64,000 bases of DNA from Niabella sp. (GTDB taxonomy: Bacteria > Bacteroidota > Bacteroidia > Chitinophagales > Chitinophagaceae), in contig JAGIAT010000003.1 of assembly GCA_017744715.1 (NCBI GenBank), forward strand, positions 372,001 to 436,000. The letters are read 5' to 3'. The stretch's first letter is position 1; each line of letters starts with the position of its first letter. The notes under the pieces were generated by a model, which saw only the letters and a list, made by a program, of their open reading frames with translations, made no database searches and was not told the DNA's origin. Shown here in pieces: positions 52,893 to 62,784 of the stretch. The position numbers were made by a program, and so were the translations under genes.

Positions 52893-55800
52893 TTGAACAA
52901 AGCAGTTAAAAAAGGTATAAGAATCGTTATAAAAATACTTGCAAGCATTCTTGTGCTTATTATCCTGCTGATCCTTTCGCTGAACCTGCCCTTTGTACAA
53001 AACCTTATCAAGAATAAAGTAGTCGCTTACCTGAAAAAGAAGACAGATACGGAGATCAGTCTTGAGCGCATCCGCATCGGGTTTCCAAAAGATCTTGAGC
53101 TGAACAAACTGTATGTGGCCGATAAAAAGAAGGACACCCTCCTTTATGCAGAAAAGTTGGGTGTGGATCTGGACATGCTGGCCCTGCTCTCCAACCGGGT
53201 GGAGATAAACAATATTGAGCTCAATACGGTGCGGGCAAACATCTACCGGCTGCATCCGGATACCGTGTTCAACTACCAGTTCCTCGTAGATTCACTGGTA
53301 TCCGATGAAAAAAAGCCAAAGGAAGAAGAAAAAAAAGATTCCACAGCAGCCCTCAAGTTCCGGCTGAATAAAATAACCTTCAATGATATCCGCATCCGGT
53401 TCAAAGATGATGTGGTGGGCAACGATGCCGGTATTGTGCTGGGGAACCTTGATGCCCGGGTAAAAACATTCGACCTGGAGCAAATGCATTATGGGCTTAG
53501 CACCTTAGCCCTTAAAAATACCCGCCTGCATTATTTCCAGAATAAGCCCCTTACCGTATTACAGCAGAAGGCCGACTCCAGCATTGATAAAACAGCGGCT
53601 GAAAAAGGCCGGCTGCCGCTTATCGAATTTGGAAAACTGGCGCTGGACAATGTACTCCTTAATTATAACGACGGTTTATCCGACACCCGTGCACTGGCTA
53701 ACCTGCAAACATTTCACCTGGAAGACCTGGCGCTCGATCTTACCAACGGCGGCTATCGCTCTTCTGATGTATTACTGCAAAACTCGGTAATCGATTTCGC
53801 CTACCGGCCAACCCCATCCAATGAAAAGGCCATTAAAACAGCCGCCGACAGCACATCCGATTCGCCCTTCAGTTTACTGCTGAACAAAGTAATTCTCGCA
53901 AACAACCAGGTTAAATATAATAACCTGTCGGAAAAGCCTGTACCGGGTCACCTGGATTTCAATCACCTGAATATAAAAGAGCTGGGGCTTACCGGCAACG
54001 GAGTCTCTATCGACAGTAGCGGCATCAAAGCCGCAATACTGGGGGGAAAACTGAAAGATACCAGTGGTTTTATACTCAATGATCTGAAAGGAAACATTGT
54101 ATACGATGATCAACAGCTAAAGGTAGATGGGTTTATTTTAAAAACGCCTTATACGCAGATCGATAATAACAGCTTACTGACCTACACTTCACAGGACGAC
54201 CTGAGTAAACATCCGGAGAAGGTAAAAATGGATGTACAGTTGCGCAATACCATTATCGGGATGCAGGATCTTTATTACCTGATGCCATCGGTGCCTGCCA
54301 GTTATCGCGGCCGGCAGATCCGTCTTGCAGCAGCCTTCACCGGCTATCTGAACGATCTTGACATCGAAAAGTTGCAGATACAGGGATTGACCAGCACCCG
54401 TATTGATATTGCCGGCGGGATCCGGGGATTGCCCAATATGGACAAAACCATCTTCAACCTCAACCTCCGTAAACTGCAAACTTCTAAAAGCGATCTGTTT
54501 GCGTTACTGCCCCCCGCCTCTATGCCCCAGAGCATCGAACTGCCCGGGTATCTTACAGCAAGCGGAACATTCAACGGGGGTCTCACCCGTTTTACCACGG
54601 CACTGCAATTAAAAACCGATATGGGCGGTGCGAACCTGCAGGCGGCCATGGGCGGCCCCAGGAACAGGGAAACCTATCGGGCCAAGGTTCAGCTCAACAA
54701 TTTCAACCTCGGACGCCTGCTCAAACAACAGGATCAACTGGGAACCGTATCCCTGCTGGCCAATGTAAGCGGTCAGAGCCTCGATCCTAAAAAAATGCGT
54801 GCAAAACTGAACGGCACCATCTATCATGCCCGCTACAATAAGTATGACTATAAGGACATCAAACTGAACGGCAGCTATGCCGGCAATATTGCAACCCTCA
54901 ATGCCATCAGCAACGACAGCAATGCGCACTTTACCCTGGATACGAGAGTAGATCTTAACAAAAAAACACCGGCGATCAAAGGAACGGCCGACCTGAAACA
55001 TATCGATCTTCAAAAACTGCATTTCTATGCCGACCCGCTGAAGCTGGCCGGTTTGGTAGACCTGGACTTCAGTTCCATAGATCCGGATTACCTGAATGGC
55101 AATGCCACACTCCGAAGCGTTCAGATCGGTTTTAATGAATCCGTTTATAATATCGATACATTAACGCTCAGCGCAGCGTCTACCAGGGAACACAATGCCC
55201 TAACCCTGCAATCGGACTTTATTACAGCGCATTTCGACGGCAAATACCAGCTCACCCAGATCGGCCAGGCCTTTATTAACCAGATCAATAAATATTATGC
55301 ATTTGCACCCAGCAAAAAAACAGCACCGCAGCAAATGCAGTTCCAGATCGCCATTATTGATCCAAAGCTGATCCAACAGTTTGTACCGGCATTAACCACG
55401 CTGGCCCCGGCCACAATTAATGGTGCCATTAATACGCAAAGCGACAGCCTCCGTTTGAATGCCTCTTTTCCACATATTGTATACGATAGTTTTGACGTAA
55501 AGGATGTGGTACTGAAAGCCGGCAACACCGACTCGGCCAGGCTGAACTACGCACTGAACATAAAAGAGATCCAAAGTCCCTCTGTTAATTTATACAATGC
55601 AGAAGTAAGTGGGGCCGCACTCAACAACCTGCTGGATCTGAACATCTATTTACGGGATCGCAGCAATAAGGATAAATACCGCATTGGCGGCCATTTTAAA
55701 TCGATGGATCAAACCTACCAATTTACACTGGATCCGCAAAAGCTGCTGCTGAACTACGATCCCTGGAAGGTAGCGCCCGACAACCTGATCCAGTATGGCA

Positions 55801-57917
55801 AGGCCGGCGTTTATGTGCGCAACTTTGAAATCAGTAATAACGGGCAATCGCTGGCCATCAACAGCCGGTCGGCCCAGCCCAATGCACCCGTAAATGTAAA
55901 GTTCACCAACTTTATGCTGGAAACCCTCACCCGGTATGCAGACCAGGATACCGCAATGGTGGGCGGAAAACTCAATGGTGTGGTGGATGTTACCGATATC
56001 GCTACCAGTCCGAAGTTTGAGGCCGACCTTACCATTCACCAGCTTCGGTATCAGAAAGATGCCCTGGGTGACGCCACCATAAAAGTAAACAACAATACGG
56101 CGAACGCCTACCAGGCCGATATCCGTTTATCGGGTTTGCACGACCTGGCCGTAACCGGTTTCTACTACACGGAGCCCACGGGTTCGCTAGACCTGGATAT
56201 TGCCGTTAATAAGATCGATCTGAAGCACATCGAAAGCATCAGTGGCGGCCAGATACGGAACGGTAAAGGCATCCTTACCGGCAAGCTTACGGCAAAGGGA
56301 CCGGTAAGCAAACCGGCCATCCTGGGTGCCCTCACCTTTAAAGATGCGGGGTTCAATATTGCACAGCTCAACGGGTATTACCAGCTTAAAAATGAAACCG
56401 TACGTTTTGTAGAATCCGGCGTTTCCTTTAACAACTTCAACATCCGGGATTCTGCCAACCAGCCGTTAACGCTGGATGGCATGATTACGTTGCCCAACTT
56501 TTCCAATCCCGGTTTTAACCTTACGCTTCGTGCCAATAACTTTAAAGTAATGAACTCTACCGCGGCAGACAACGAGCTGTTCTACGGTACAGTACTGGTT
56601 ACCTTAAACGCACGCATCACCGGCGACCTGAACAAACCCAAGGTAAACATGCAGGCACGCATTAATAAAGGAACCAAGTTCAATTTTGTAGTACCGGATG
56701 ATGATCCGCTGGTGGCCAGCCAGGAAGGCATTGTAGTGTTTGTTGATAAGGATGCACCGCCCTACAACGGCCGGCAGCCGATCAATGTAGATAGCCTGAC
56801 CCGCTCGCCGATTACCGGTTTGGATATTTCGGGTGATGTTACCATCGATAAAGAAGCGGAGATCACCATTGTGGTAGACCCGCAAAACGGGGATGCGCTG
56901 CGGGTGAAAGGAGAAGCCGACCTTAGTTTGCAAATGGATCCCAGCGGCCGTACCACCTTAACCGGGCGGTACGAGATCACCGAGGGAGGATACAACCTTA
57001 CCATCGGCGGACTGGCCAAAAGAGAATTTAAGATCCAGCAGGGAAGTTCCATACAATGGACCGGTGCACCTACGGAGGCCAATGCGGATATCACGGCCAT
57101 TTATGAAGTCAATACCTCCCCCATAGATCTTGTTGCAGCACAGATTGAATCGGAGAGCAGCACCAACCGCACCATGTACCGGCAAAAGCTTCCCTTTTAT
57201 GTATACCTTAAAATGAGCGGTGAACTGTTGAAACCCAAGATCAGCTTCCAGATCGATATGCGGGAAAGCGAACGCAACGCCTTTAACGGCATTGTGTATA
57301 CCCGCCTGCAACAGATCAACGCCAACGAAAGTGAATTGAACAAACAGGTATTTGCCCTGCTGGCACTCAACCGTTTTATCTCCGACAATCCGTTTGAAAG
57401 TCTTGCCGGTGGTACCTCCGCCGGTGCACTGGCACGGCAGAGTGTGAGCAAGCTGCTGACCGAGCAGCTCAATAACCTGGCTTCTGATCTCATCAAAGGT
57501 GTAGATATTAATTTTGACCTTACCTCCCAGGAAGACTATTCAACCGGTCAGGAAAAAACCAAGACCGATCTGAATGTAGCGTTCACCAAGCGGTTGTTGA
57601 ACGACCGCCTCAGCGTTACGGTAGGAAACAATTTTGCGTTGGAAGGGGCCAACACCAACCAGAGTGCGGCACAGCTGGCCAGTAACGTAAACATCGAATA
57701 TATGCTTTCCCGGGACGGGCGTTACCGCCTCAGGGCCTACCGCCGCAACCAGACGGAAGGGATCATTGAAGGACAGATCATTGAAACCGGCGTAGGTTTT
57801 ATCATTGTTGTAGACTACAATAAGTTCAGAGAAGTGTTCCGCAGTTTCAGGAAACGGGATCAGCGCCGCGGAACCGGCAATTTCAGCAATAACCGACAAA
57901 ACAAGGGAAATGAGTAA
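52893..57917 (+). CDS. TamB-like translocation and assembly protein (DUF490 domain)
   Basis: 1674 residues. The start is a TTG at 52893: an in-frame stop lies 15 bp upstream and the next Met is about 90 residues in, beyond the membrane anchor (residues about 10-32, IVIKILASILVLIILLILSL). The bulk is a very long repetitive beta-structure of AsmA/TamB type, forming a groove between the membranes. The last 400 residues hold the DUF490 domain (LTGRYEITEGGYNLTIGG). With TamA it is thought to help phospholipid transport or outer-membrane protein assembly. Its stop overlaps the TamA start (ATGAGTAA). Confidence 0.9.
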   Translation: MNKAVKKGIRIVIKILASILVLIILLILSLNLPFVQNLIKNKVVAYLKKKTDTEISLERIRIGFPKDLELNKLYVADKKKDTLLYAEKLGVDLDMLALLSNRVEINNIELNTVRANIYRLHPDTVFNYQFLVDSLVSDEKKPKEEEKKDSTAALKFRLNKITFNDIRIRFKDDVVGNDAGIVLGNLDARVKTFDLEQMHYGLSTLALKNTRLHYFQNKPLTVLQQKADSSIDKTAAEKGRLPLIEFGKLALDNVLLNYNDGLSDTRALANLQTFHLEDLALDLTNGGYRSSDVLLQNSVIDFAYRPTPSNEKAIKTAADSTSDSPFSLLLNKVILANNQVKYNNLSEKPVPGHLDFNHLNIKELGLTGNGVSIDSSGIKAAILGGKLKDTSGFILNDLKGNIVYDDQQLKVDGFILKTPYTQIDNNSLLTYTSQDDLSKHPEKVKMDVQLRNTIIGMQDLYYLMPSVPASYRGRQIRLAAAFTGYLNDLDIEKLQIQGLTSTRIDIAGGIRGLPNMDKTIFNLNLRKLQTSKSDLFALLPPASMPQSIELPGYLTASGTFNGGLTRFTTALQLKTDMGGANLQAAMGGPRNRETYRAKVQLNNFNLGRLLKQQDQLGTVSLLANVSGQSLDPKKMRAKLNGTIYHARYNKYDYKDIKLNGSYAGNIATLNAISNDSNAHFTLDTRVDLNKKTPAIKGTADLKHIDLQKLHFYADPLKLAGLVDLDFSSIDPDYLNGNATLRSVQIGFNESVYNIDTLTLSAASTREHNALTLQSDFITAHFDGKYQLTQIGQAFINQINKYYAFAPSKKTAPQQMQFQIAIIDPKLIQQFVPALTTLAPATINGAINTQSDSLRLNASFPHIVYDSFDVKDVVLKAGNTDSARLNYALNIKEIQSPSVNLYNAEVSGAALNNLLDLNIYLRDRSNKDKYRIGGHFKSMDQTYQFTLDPQKLLLNYDPWKVAPDNLIQYGKAGVYVRNFEISNNGQSLAINSRSAQPNAPVNVKFTNFMLETLTRYADQDTAMVGGKLNGVVDVTDIATSPKFEADLTIHQLRYQKDALGDATIKVNNNTANAYQADIRLSGLHDLAVTGFYYTEPTGSLDLDIAVNKIDLKHIESISGGQIRNGKGILTGKLTAKGPVSKPAILGALTFKDAGFNIAQLNGYYQLKNETVRFVESGVSFNNFNIRDSANQPLTLDGMITLPNFSNPGFNLTLRANNFKVMNSTAADNELFYGTVLVTLNARITGDLNKPKVNMQARINKGTKFNFVVPDDDPLVASQEGIVVFVDKDAPPYNGRQPINVDSLTRSPITGLDISGDVTIDKEAEITIVVDPQNGDALRVKGEADLSLQMDPSGRTTLTGRYEITEGGYNLTIGGLAKREFKIQQGSSIQWTGAPTEANADITAIYEVNTSPIDLVAAQIESESSTNRTMYRQKLPFYVYLKMSGELLKPKISFQIDMRESERNAFNGIVYTRLQQINANESELNKQVFALLALNRFISDNPFESLAGGTSAGALARQSVSKLLTEQLNNLASDLIKGVDINFDLTSQEDYSTGQEKTKTDLNVAFTKRLLNDRLSVTVGNNFALEGANTNQSAAQLASNVNIEYMLSRDGRYRLRAYRRNQTEGIIEGQIIETGVGFIIVVDYNKFREVFRSFRKRDQRRGTGNFSNNRQNKGNE

Positions 57918-60372
57918 ACGGAATGTTACATATTCAATGCTTACGCAGCCTTTGGCGATCAGTTATCAGTCATCAGCTGTCAGTTGTGAGCAGCCAGCTG
58001 TTAGCCGTCAGACCTCGGCCATCGGTTGTCAGCCATCAGATCACAGACATCGGCCATCGGAAATAAACAATAAAAAATTTTCCTCCATTTATGTCCTGTA
58101 CATCCTGCTGCTTACACTGCTAGCCGTTTCCTGCTCCACCACAAAGAAATTAAAACCCGGTGAGGTGCTTTATACCGGAGCTACCGTAAAGCTAAACCCG
58201 GATACCCCTGCCGTTAAAGATCAGAAACAGTTTCAAAAAGAGCTGGAAGATAAAGTACGCCCTGCACCCAATAAAAAGATACTCGGCTGGCGTTACAAAT
58301 TATTTTTTTACAATCTTGTCAGCGAGCCCAAAAAACAAAAGGGATTTAAATACTGGATCAAATACAAACTGGGCGAACCACCCGTGTTAATGAACCAGGT
58401 GCGGTTACAGAATAATGTAAACGTACTAACCAGCTATCTGGCCAGCAAGGGCTTTTTACAATCCTCCGGAACCGGCGACACCACCATCAAGGGAAAAACG
58501 GGTAAGGCTTTTTACCAGATCTATTCCGGTCCCCGTTATACCATGCATAACATCAGCTTTCCGGGCGACAGCAGCAGCGAGATCACAGCGCTGATCCGCG
58601 CTTCCCAGAATAAAACGCTGCTGAAAGAGGGGCACTATTACGACCTGGATGTTTTTAAAGCGGAACGCGAGCGCATCGACGTGCAACTCAAAGAAAAGGG
58701 GTATTACTATTTCAGTCCGAATTTCCTGCTGATAGAGGCCGACAGCACCATCGGCGGCAACCAGGTAGACATCGATCTTAAACTTAAAAACGACGCACCC
58801 CGGGCGGCCCTTCAGCCTTATTTCATCCGTAATATTCATATCTATCCGGACTACAGTTTACGGCGCGATTCCTTAACCCGGGCCTCGGAACCGGTGCAAT
58901 TCAAAGATTTTACCATCTATGATCCCAACCATAAGTATAAACCCCGGCTGTTCGAGCACCTGATCTTTTTCCAGAAAGGCGAGCGGTACAACCGTACGGA
59001 TCATTCACTAAGCCTGAACCGCCTGGTGAACATCGGTACCTTCCGGTTTGTAAAAGCCGAGTTCAACCCCATTGATACCGCCTCCAGCAACAATATGGAT
59101 GTAGACTTCCTGCTCACCTCCTCCAAGAAGAACGCATTGTCGCTTTCGGTAACCGGAACCAGCAAGTCCAATAACTTTATCGGGTCAGAAATAAAAGTTA
59201 CCCATACCAACAAGAATACATTCAGGGGAGCCGAGCAGCTCAATCTCAGTCTTTCCGGCGGCTTCGAAAAACAGTTCAGCGGGCAGCAAAAAAACCTTAC
59301 CTCCTACTCGCTGGGAGCCGAGGCCCGGTTATTGTTCCCGCGCTTTCTGATCCCCGTTAAGGGCTTTACCACCCATAACGCCTATGTGCCCAAATCCCAT
59401 ATCACCGTCGGATCGCAGTTACTGAACCGCGCCAATTATTACACGCTGGTTTCGGGAAAAGGTGAATTCGGTTATTTGTGGAAAGGCAACGAGTTCAACG
59501 AACACCAGTTCAACCCGCTTTCCGTAAGCTATATCCGCACAGCCAATACCACCGACAGTTTCAACAGGATGCTCGAAAAAGTACCCACCTTAAAAAATAA
59601 TTTCGAGAACCAGTTCATCATCGGAACCAATTATACCTATACCTACAGCAACCAGGTTAAAAATGAGCTGCGCAACAATTTTCTCTTTATGGGATCGGTA
59701 GAATCTGCAGGCAACCTGATCAATGCCTTTCTCCGCAAAGATGAGGACGGTAAGAAACGGCTGTTTCAAACGATCACCAACCAGTTTGTACGCCTCGAAG
59801 CAGATTTCAGAGATTACTATAAGATCAGTCCCGGCCTTATCTGGGCCAACCGGCTGAACCTGGGATATGGTATTCCTTATGGCAACAGTTCTGTATTGCC
59901 TTATGTACGCCAGTTTTTTGCAGGCGGAAGCAATGATATCCGTGCCTTCCGTTCCCGTTCACTCGGCCCGGGAGCCTTCTATATCAACACAGACAGCCTC
60001 GATCTCTTTGCAGACCAGGGAGGGGATGTAAAACTGATGTTGAATACCGAATTAAGAGCCAAGCTCTTCAGCGTTATCCAGGGCGCCGTATTTATTGATG
60101 CGGGTAATATCTGGCTGGCAAAAAAGGATACCAGCCGTCCGGGCGGGCAATTCCGGCTTGGAAATGTACTCAGTGAAACAGCCATTGGCGGCGGCGTTGG
60201 CCTCCGGGTAGATGCATCGATTTTTGTTGTACGCTTTGACCTGGCTATGCCGTTCCGCAAGCCCTGGCTGCCACCGGGAGAGCGATGGGTATTTGACCAG
60301 GTTCGCTTTGGTGATCCCGAATGGCGCAAAAAAAATCTTATATTTAACATCGGTATCGGTTATCCGTTCTGA
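57910..60372 (+). CDS. TamA-like outer-membrane protein of the BamA/Omp85 family, lipoprotein
   Basis: 820 residues. After a long N-terminus comes a hydrophobic run and a lipobox (L-L-A-V-S-C, Cys at 75). POTRA-like repeats follow (about 110-420), then a 16-strand barrel with F-A-G-G-S-N-D-I-R-A-F near 655 and a terminal F at 820. Residues 17-51 are coded by a heptamer repeat array that keeps the frame (105 bp), giving an unusually long n-region before the signal. Without it the Cys would be at 40. No ATG, GTG or TTG lies between the array and the hydrophobic run. Partner of the TamB-like protein upstream. Confidence 0.88.
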   Translation: MSKRNVTYSMLTQPLAISYQSSAVSCEQPAVSRQTSAIGCQPSDHRHRPSEINNKKFSSIYVLYILLLTLLAVSCSTTKKLKPGEVLYTGATVKLNPDTPAVKDQKQFQKELEDKVRPAPNKKILGWRYKLFFYNLVSEPKKQKGFKYWIKYKLGEPPVLMNQVRLQNNVNVLTSYLASKGFLQSSGTGDTTIKGKTGKAFYQIYSGPRYTMHNISFPGDSSSEITALIRASQNKTLLKEGHYYDLDVFKAERERIDVQLKEKGYYYFSPNFLLIEADSTIGGNQVDIDLKLKNDAPRAALQPYFIRNIHIYPDYSLRRDSLTRASEPVQFKDFTIYDPNHKYKPRLFEHLIFFQKGERYNRTDHSLSLNRLVNIGTFRFVKAEFNPIDTASSNNMDVDFLLTSSKKNALSLSVTGTSKSNNFIGSEIKVTHTNKNTFRGAEQLNLSLSGGFEKQFSGQQKNLTSYSLGAEARLLFPRFLIPVKGFTTHNAYVPKSHITVGSQLLNRANYYTLVSGKGEFGYLWKGNEFNEHQFNPLSVSYIRTANTTDSFNRMLEKVPTLKNNFENQFIIGTNYTYTYSNQVKNELRNNFLFMGSVESAGNLINAFLRKDEDGKKRLFQTITNQFVRLEADFRDYYKISPGLIWANRLNLGYGIPYGNSSVLPYVRQFFAGGSNDIRAFRSRSLGPGAFYINTDSLDLFADQGGDVKLMLNTELRAKLFSVIQGAVFIDAGNIWLAKKDTSRPGGQFRLGNVLSETAIGGGVGLRVDASIFVVRFDLAMPFRKPWLPPGERWVFDQVRFGDPEWRKKNLIFNIGIGYPF
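57958..58062 (+). repeat. Heptamer array inside the tamA N-terminal coding region
   Basis: Fifteen units of 7 bp in perfect phase, most fitting (A/G)TCAGNN or (A/C)TCGGNN (for example ATCAGTT, ATCAGTC, ATCAGCT, GTCAGTT, GTCAGCC, ATCGGCC). Length 105 bp, a multiple of both 7 and 3, starting exactly at codon 17. It is the same unit type as the intergenic array at 23181. Confidence 0.88.
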
Positions 60373-60475
60373 TATGCGTTGCTGGTGATGACCCAAAGTA
60401 CCATTATTTCGGGCATCGTTAGGCACTCCGCATTTGTTCAGCCCCTCGAAAGCATCATCGTTAAACGCGTTCTAT

Positions 60476-60949
60476 ATGAGTAAGCCGATTCCTACCATTT
60501 TAAAAGCAGGCCTGCTTGCAGGCACATTGGATATCCTTGCTGCATTGCTGCATTATTACCTGGCAACCGGCAAAAATCCGCTTTTTATATTCCGGTATAT
60601 TGCCAGTGCCTTGCTGGGGCCGGCGGCATTTTCCGGAGGACCGGAAATGTATATTGCCGGGCTCCTGCTGCATTATTTTGTTGCATTTGCATTTACGCTG
60701 TTTTTCTTTTGGCTGTATCCCCATTTAAACATTTTGCAGCGAAACCCGGTGGCAACGGGTATCTTTTATGGTCTTTTTATCTGGGTGGTTATGAATTTAG
60801 TGGTTGTTCCCCTATCAAGGATCGGCACTTTCCCCGGCAGGGTTTCCGCCATGCTCATCAATGCGGCCATACTGATCCTGGCCATTGGAATTCCGCTCGC
60901 CTTTATAGCCCGGCGTTATTACCGGCAAAAAGCGATGCATGCCCTATAA
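60476..60949 (+). CDS. Four-helix membrane protein, YagU/DUF1440-like
   Basis: 157 residues from the ATG at 60476 (MSKPIPTILKAGLLAGTLDI); a longer frame from 60434 is unlikely. Four membrane helices at about 8-28, 58-82, 94-115 and 122-142 can be seen. The start K-A-G-L-L-A-G-T-L-D-I and the helix spacing are as in the YagU/DUF1440 group, but I am not sure of the family. No function is known. It precedes the DinB gene by 12 bp and may be co-transcribed with it. Confidence 0.7.
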   Translation: MSKPIPTILKAGLLAGTLDILAALLHYYLATGKNPLFIFRYIASALLGPAAFSGGPEMYIAGLLLHYFVAFAFTLFFFWLYPHLNILQRNPVATGIFYGLFIWVVMNLVVVPLSRIGTFPGRVSAMLINAAILILAIGIPLAFIARRYYRQKAMHAL

Positions 60950-60961
60950 AATAAAACCTTC

Positions 60962-61441
60962 ATGCAGCCACTAAATGAACATTGTATCCTGCAATACCAA
61001 TGGGTAACCGAATCCCGGAGCCGGCTGTTGCATTACCTGGAAACCCTGGCACCCGGAATGCTGCTCCGGGCAATACCTTCCTTCAGCAACGGTGGCAGCA
61101 TCCGCAACCTGCTGGTGCACGTGGCCAATGTATACCAGCACTGGGCCGGTATCATTGCCCTGAACAAAACGATCACTTATGCGGTCTGTGAAGATTTCAC
61201 AGATATTCCACAGATGCGTGCCCTTTATCATGCCATCGATCCATTGATAAACGAACTGCTGCAACAGGAAGCACTTACTACAACGCAGGTTTCGTTTTCA
61301 CTCAACAAGGAGCAGCGCACCACTTCTTTGTTCCGGATTTTTACTCATGTCATCACACATGAATGCCATCATAAAGGACAGATCCTTACCATTAGCCGGC
61401 TATTGGGATATACACCGGTGGATACGGATATCATTCACTAA
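60962..61441 (+). CDS. DinB-family metal-dependent protein
   Basis: 159 residues, four-helix bundle. The three metal-binding histidines of the family appear at H53 (L-L-V-H-V-A-N-V) and in H-E-C-H-H-K-G-Q near 134-138. DinB proteins are probably metal-dependent thiol transferases or hydrolases induced by damage in some bacteria. The substrate is unknown. It follows the membrane protein gene by 12 bp. Confidence 0.88.
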   Translation: MQPLNEHCILQYQWVTESRSRLLHYLETLAPGMLLRAIPSFSNGGSIRNLLVHVANVYQHWAGIIALNKTITYAVCEDFTDIPQMRALYHAIDPLINELLQQEALTTTQVSFSLNKEQRTTSLFRIFTHVITHECHHKGQILTISRLLGYTPVDTDIIH

Positions 61442-61540
61442 CAGGAAAAGCAAACATTGCAACCGTACATTTCAATTGCATGAAAATAAACGCAGGCAGC
61501 GCCATTTCCGAACGGGCCGCCATGCCTGAACGCGGCATCA

Positions 61541-62176
61541 TTATTCCGCCACCGGTGTTACCTTATAGGCACACCGCCGCGCGCCTTTTAAAATATGATC
61601 CACACGCTCCACTTCGGCAGCCTTGCCCAATACCGTTTTAAATGTTTTCAGTTCAGCTGCGCAAAAGCCCTGGCAACTGGCTGCGGCCGCACAGATCGGG
61701 CAATGATTTTCCACCAGCAGAAAGCCCGCTCCCTCTTTTTTAACATCTGCCATATAGCCTTCCCGGGTGCGGATTACCGCCAGCCCTTTCAGCCGTTCCT
61801 TCAGCGTTGTTTTGCCTTCCAGCTCATGCAGATAGCGTTCCAGGCCGGCTTTGCCATTCGCTGCAATAATCTTATCCAGCGCCGGCTGGCCCAAGGTTCC
61901 GCGGATCGATTCGATCAGGTTTACGGTTAAAGCCGCATGCATATCCGGAAACCGGGCATGCCCCAGATCGGTCAACGCCCAGATCTGCTGTGGCCTTCCC
62001 CGGCCCCTGGACTCGGTGGTAGCTGCCACCAGCCCTTCTTTTGCAAGCTTCAGCAAATGAAACCGGGCGCCCTCTACCGTAATCTCCATTGCCGCAGCAA
62101 GATCCAGCAATGTTTGCGGCCCCTGGGTTTTGATAATGCCCAGCGCTTTTTCATTTTCAGGAAGTTGATTATGCAT
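61541..62176 (-). CDS. SufR/COG2345-type regulator with winged helix and Cys cluster
   Basis: 211 residues from the ATG at 62176; a TTG at 62185 is possible. The N-terminal winged helix is Q-T-L-L-D-L-A-A-A-M-E-I-T-V-E-G-A-R-F-H-L-L-K-L and RGRGRPQQIWALTD. The C-terminal part holds a Cys cluster (C-P-I-C-x5-C-x3-C), where SufR proteins bind an iron-sulphur cluster. An Fe-S or redox-sensing role is therefore plausible. It is divergent from the DUF2480-FMN reductase pair with about 75 bp between starts, so these are probable targets. Confidence 0.85.
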   Translation of the reverse strand: MHNQLPENEKALGIIKTQGPQTLLDLAAAMEITVEGARFHLLKLAKEGLVAATTESRGRGRPQQIWALTDLGHARFPDMHAALTVNLIESIRGTLGQPALDKIIAANGKAGLERYLHELEGKTTLKERLKGLAVIRTREGYMADVKKEGAGFLLVENHCPICAAAASCQGFCAAELKTFKTVLGKAAEVERVDHILKGARRCAYKVTPVAE

Positions 62177-62213
62177 AATAAACAAAGTAATTATTTATTT
62201 TAAACACAAATTT

Positions 62214-62221
62214 AGTACTTT
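62214..62221 (+). promoter_or_regulatory. TACTTTTG, probable -7 box of the DUF2480 operon
   Basis: This is an exact match to TAnnTTTG, 29 bp before the ATG at 62251. A similar box on the minus strand (TTACTTTG, one mismatch, near 62181-62188) faces the regulator gene. A clear TTG at -33 was not seen. Confidence 0.5.
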
Positions 62222-62250
62222 TGCTCCACTTAACATACACAGATACCATA

Positions 62251-62784
62251 ATGCAAACCGCTCCGGATAGCATCCCAAACAAAGTAACCCAATCGGGTAT
62301 CATAGGAATAAACCTGGTGGATTATGCTCCGGATGCTTCTTTTGTGAACTTCGATATCACGCCTTATTGTTACAAAGGTCTGATGCTGAAAGAAAAGGAG
62401 TTTAAAACCGCAATGGACGCGGTTAACTGGGCCCGGTACACAGGAAGCTGTGTAGCCCTTTATTGCTCTTCAGGCGCCATTCTTCCGCAATGGGTGTGGA
62501 TGCTGCTGTCTGTAAAATTACGGCCATTCGCAAAAAGCATTATATTTGGCAGCACGGAAGCGCATAGAACGGAACGCTGGGTTGCAAACATTGAAACCGC
62601 AGATTTTAGCAGCCTGGCGGGGAAGAAAGTAACCCTGCGCGCAAACGCAGATGTACCGGAGGCCGTGTATATGAAAGCTACAGAAAAATTAATGCCGCTG
62701 GTACATACGCTGATGTATGGCGAACCCGGGCTGCCAAAAGTTATTTATAAGTTACAGAAACCAACAACAGAAACCACATCATGA
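62251..62784 (+). CDS. DUF2480 protein
   Basis: 177 residues from the ATG at 62251; an in-frame TTG at 62221 falls in the promoter box. The typical DUF2480 pattern is clear: INLVDYAPDASFVNFDI, L-M-L-K-E-K-E-F-K, ALYCSSGAILPQWVWMLL near 70-87, and L-M-Y-G-E-P-G-L-P-K-V near the end. It is a soluble family restricted to Bacteroidota with unknown function, though the invariant C-S near 73 suggests chemistry there. The stop overlaps the ATG of the FMN reductase gene. Confidence 0.88.
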   Translation: MQTAPDSIPNKVTQSGIIGINLVDYAPDASFVNFDITPYCYKGLMLKEKEFKTAMDAVNWARYTGSCVALYCSSGAILPQWVWMLLSVKLRPFAKSIIFGSTEAHRTERWVANIETADFSSLAGKKVTLRANADVPEAVYMKATEKLMPLVHTLMYGEPGLPKVIYKLQKPTTETTS

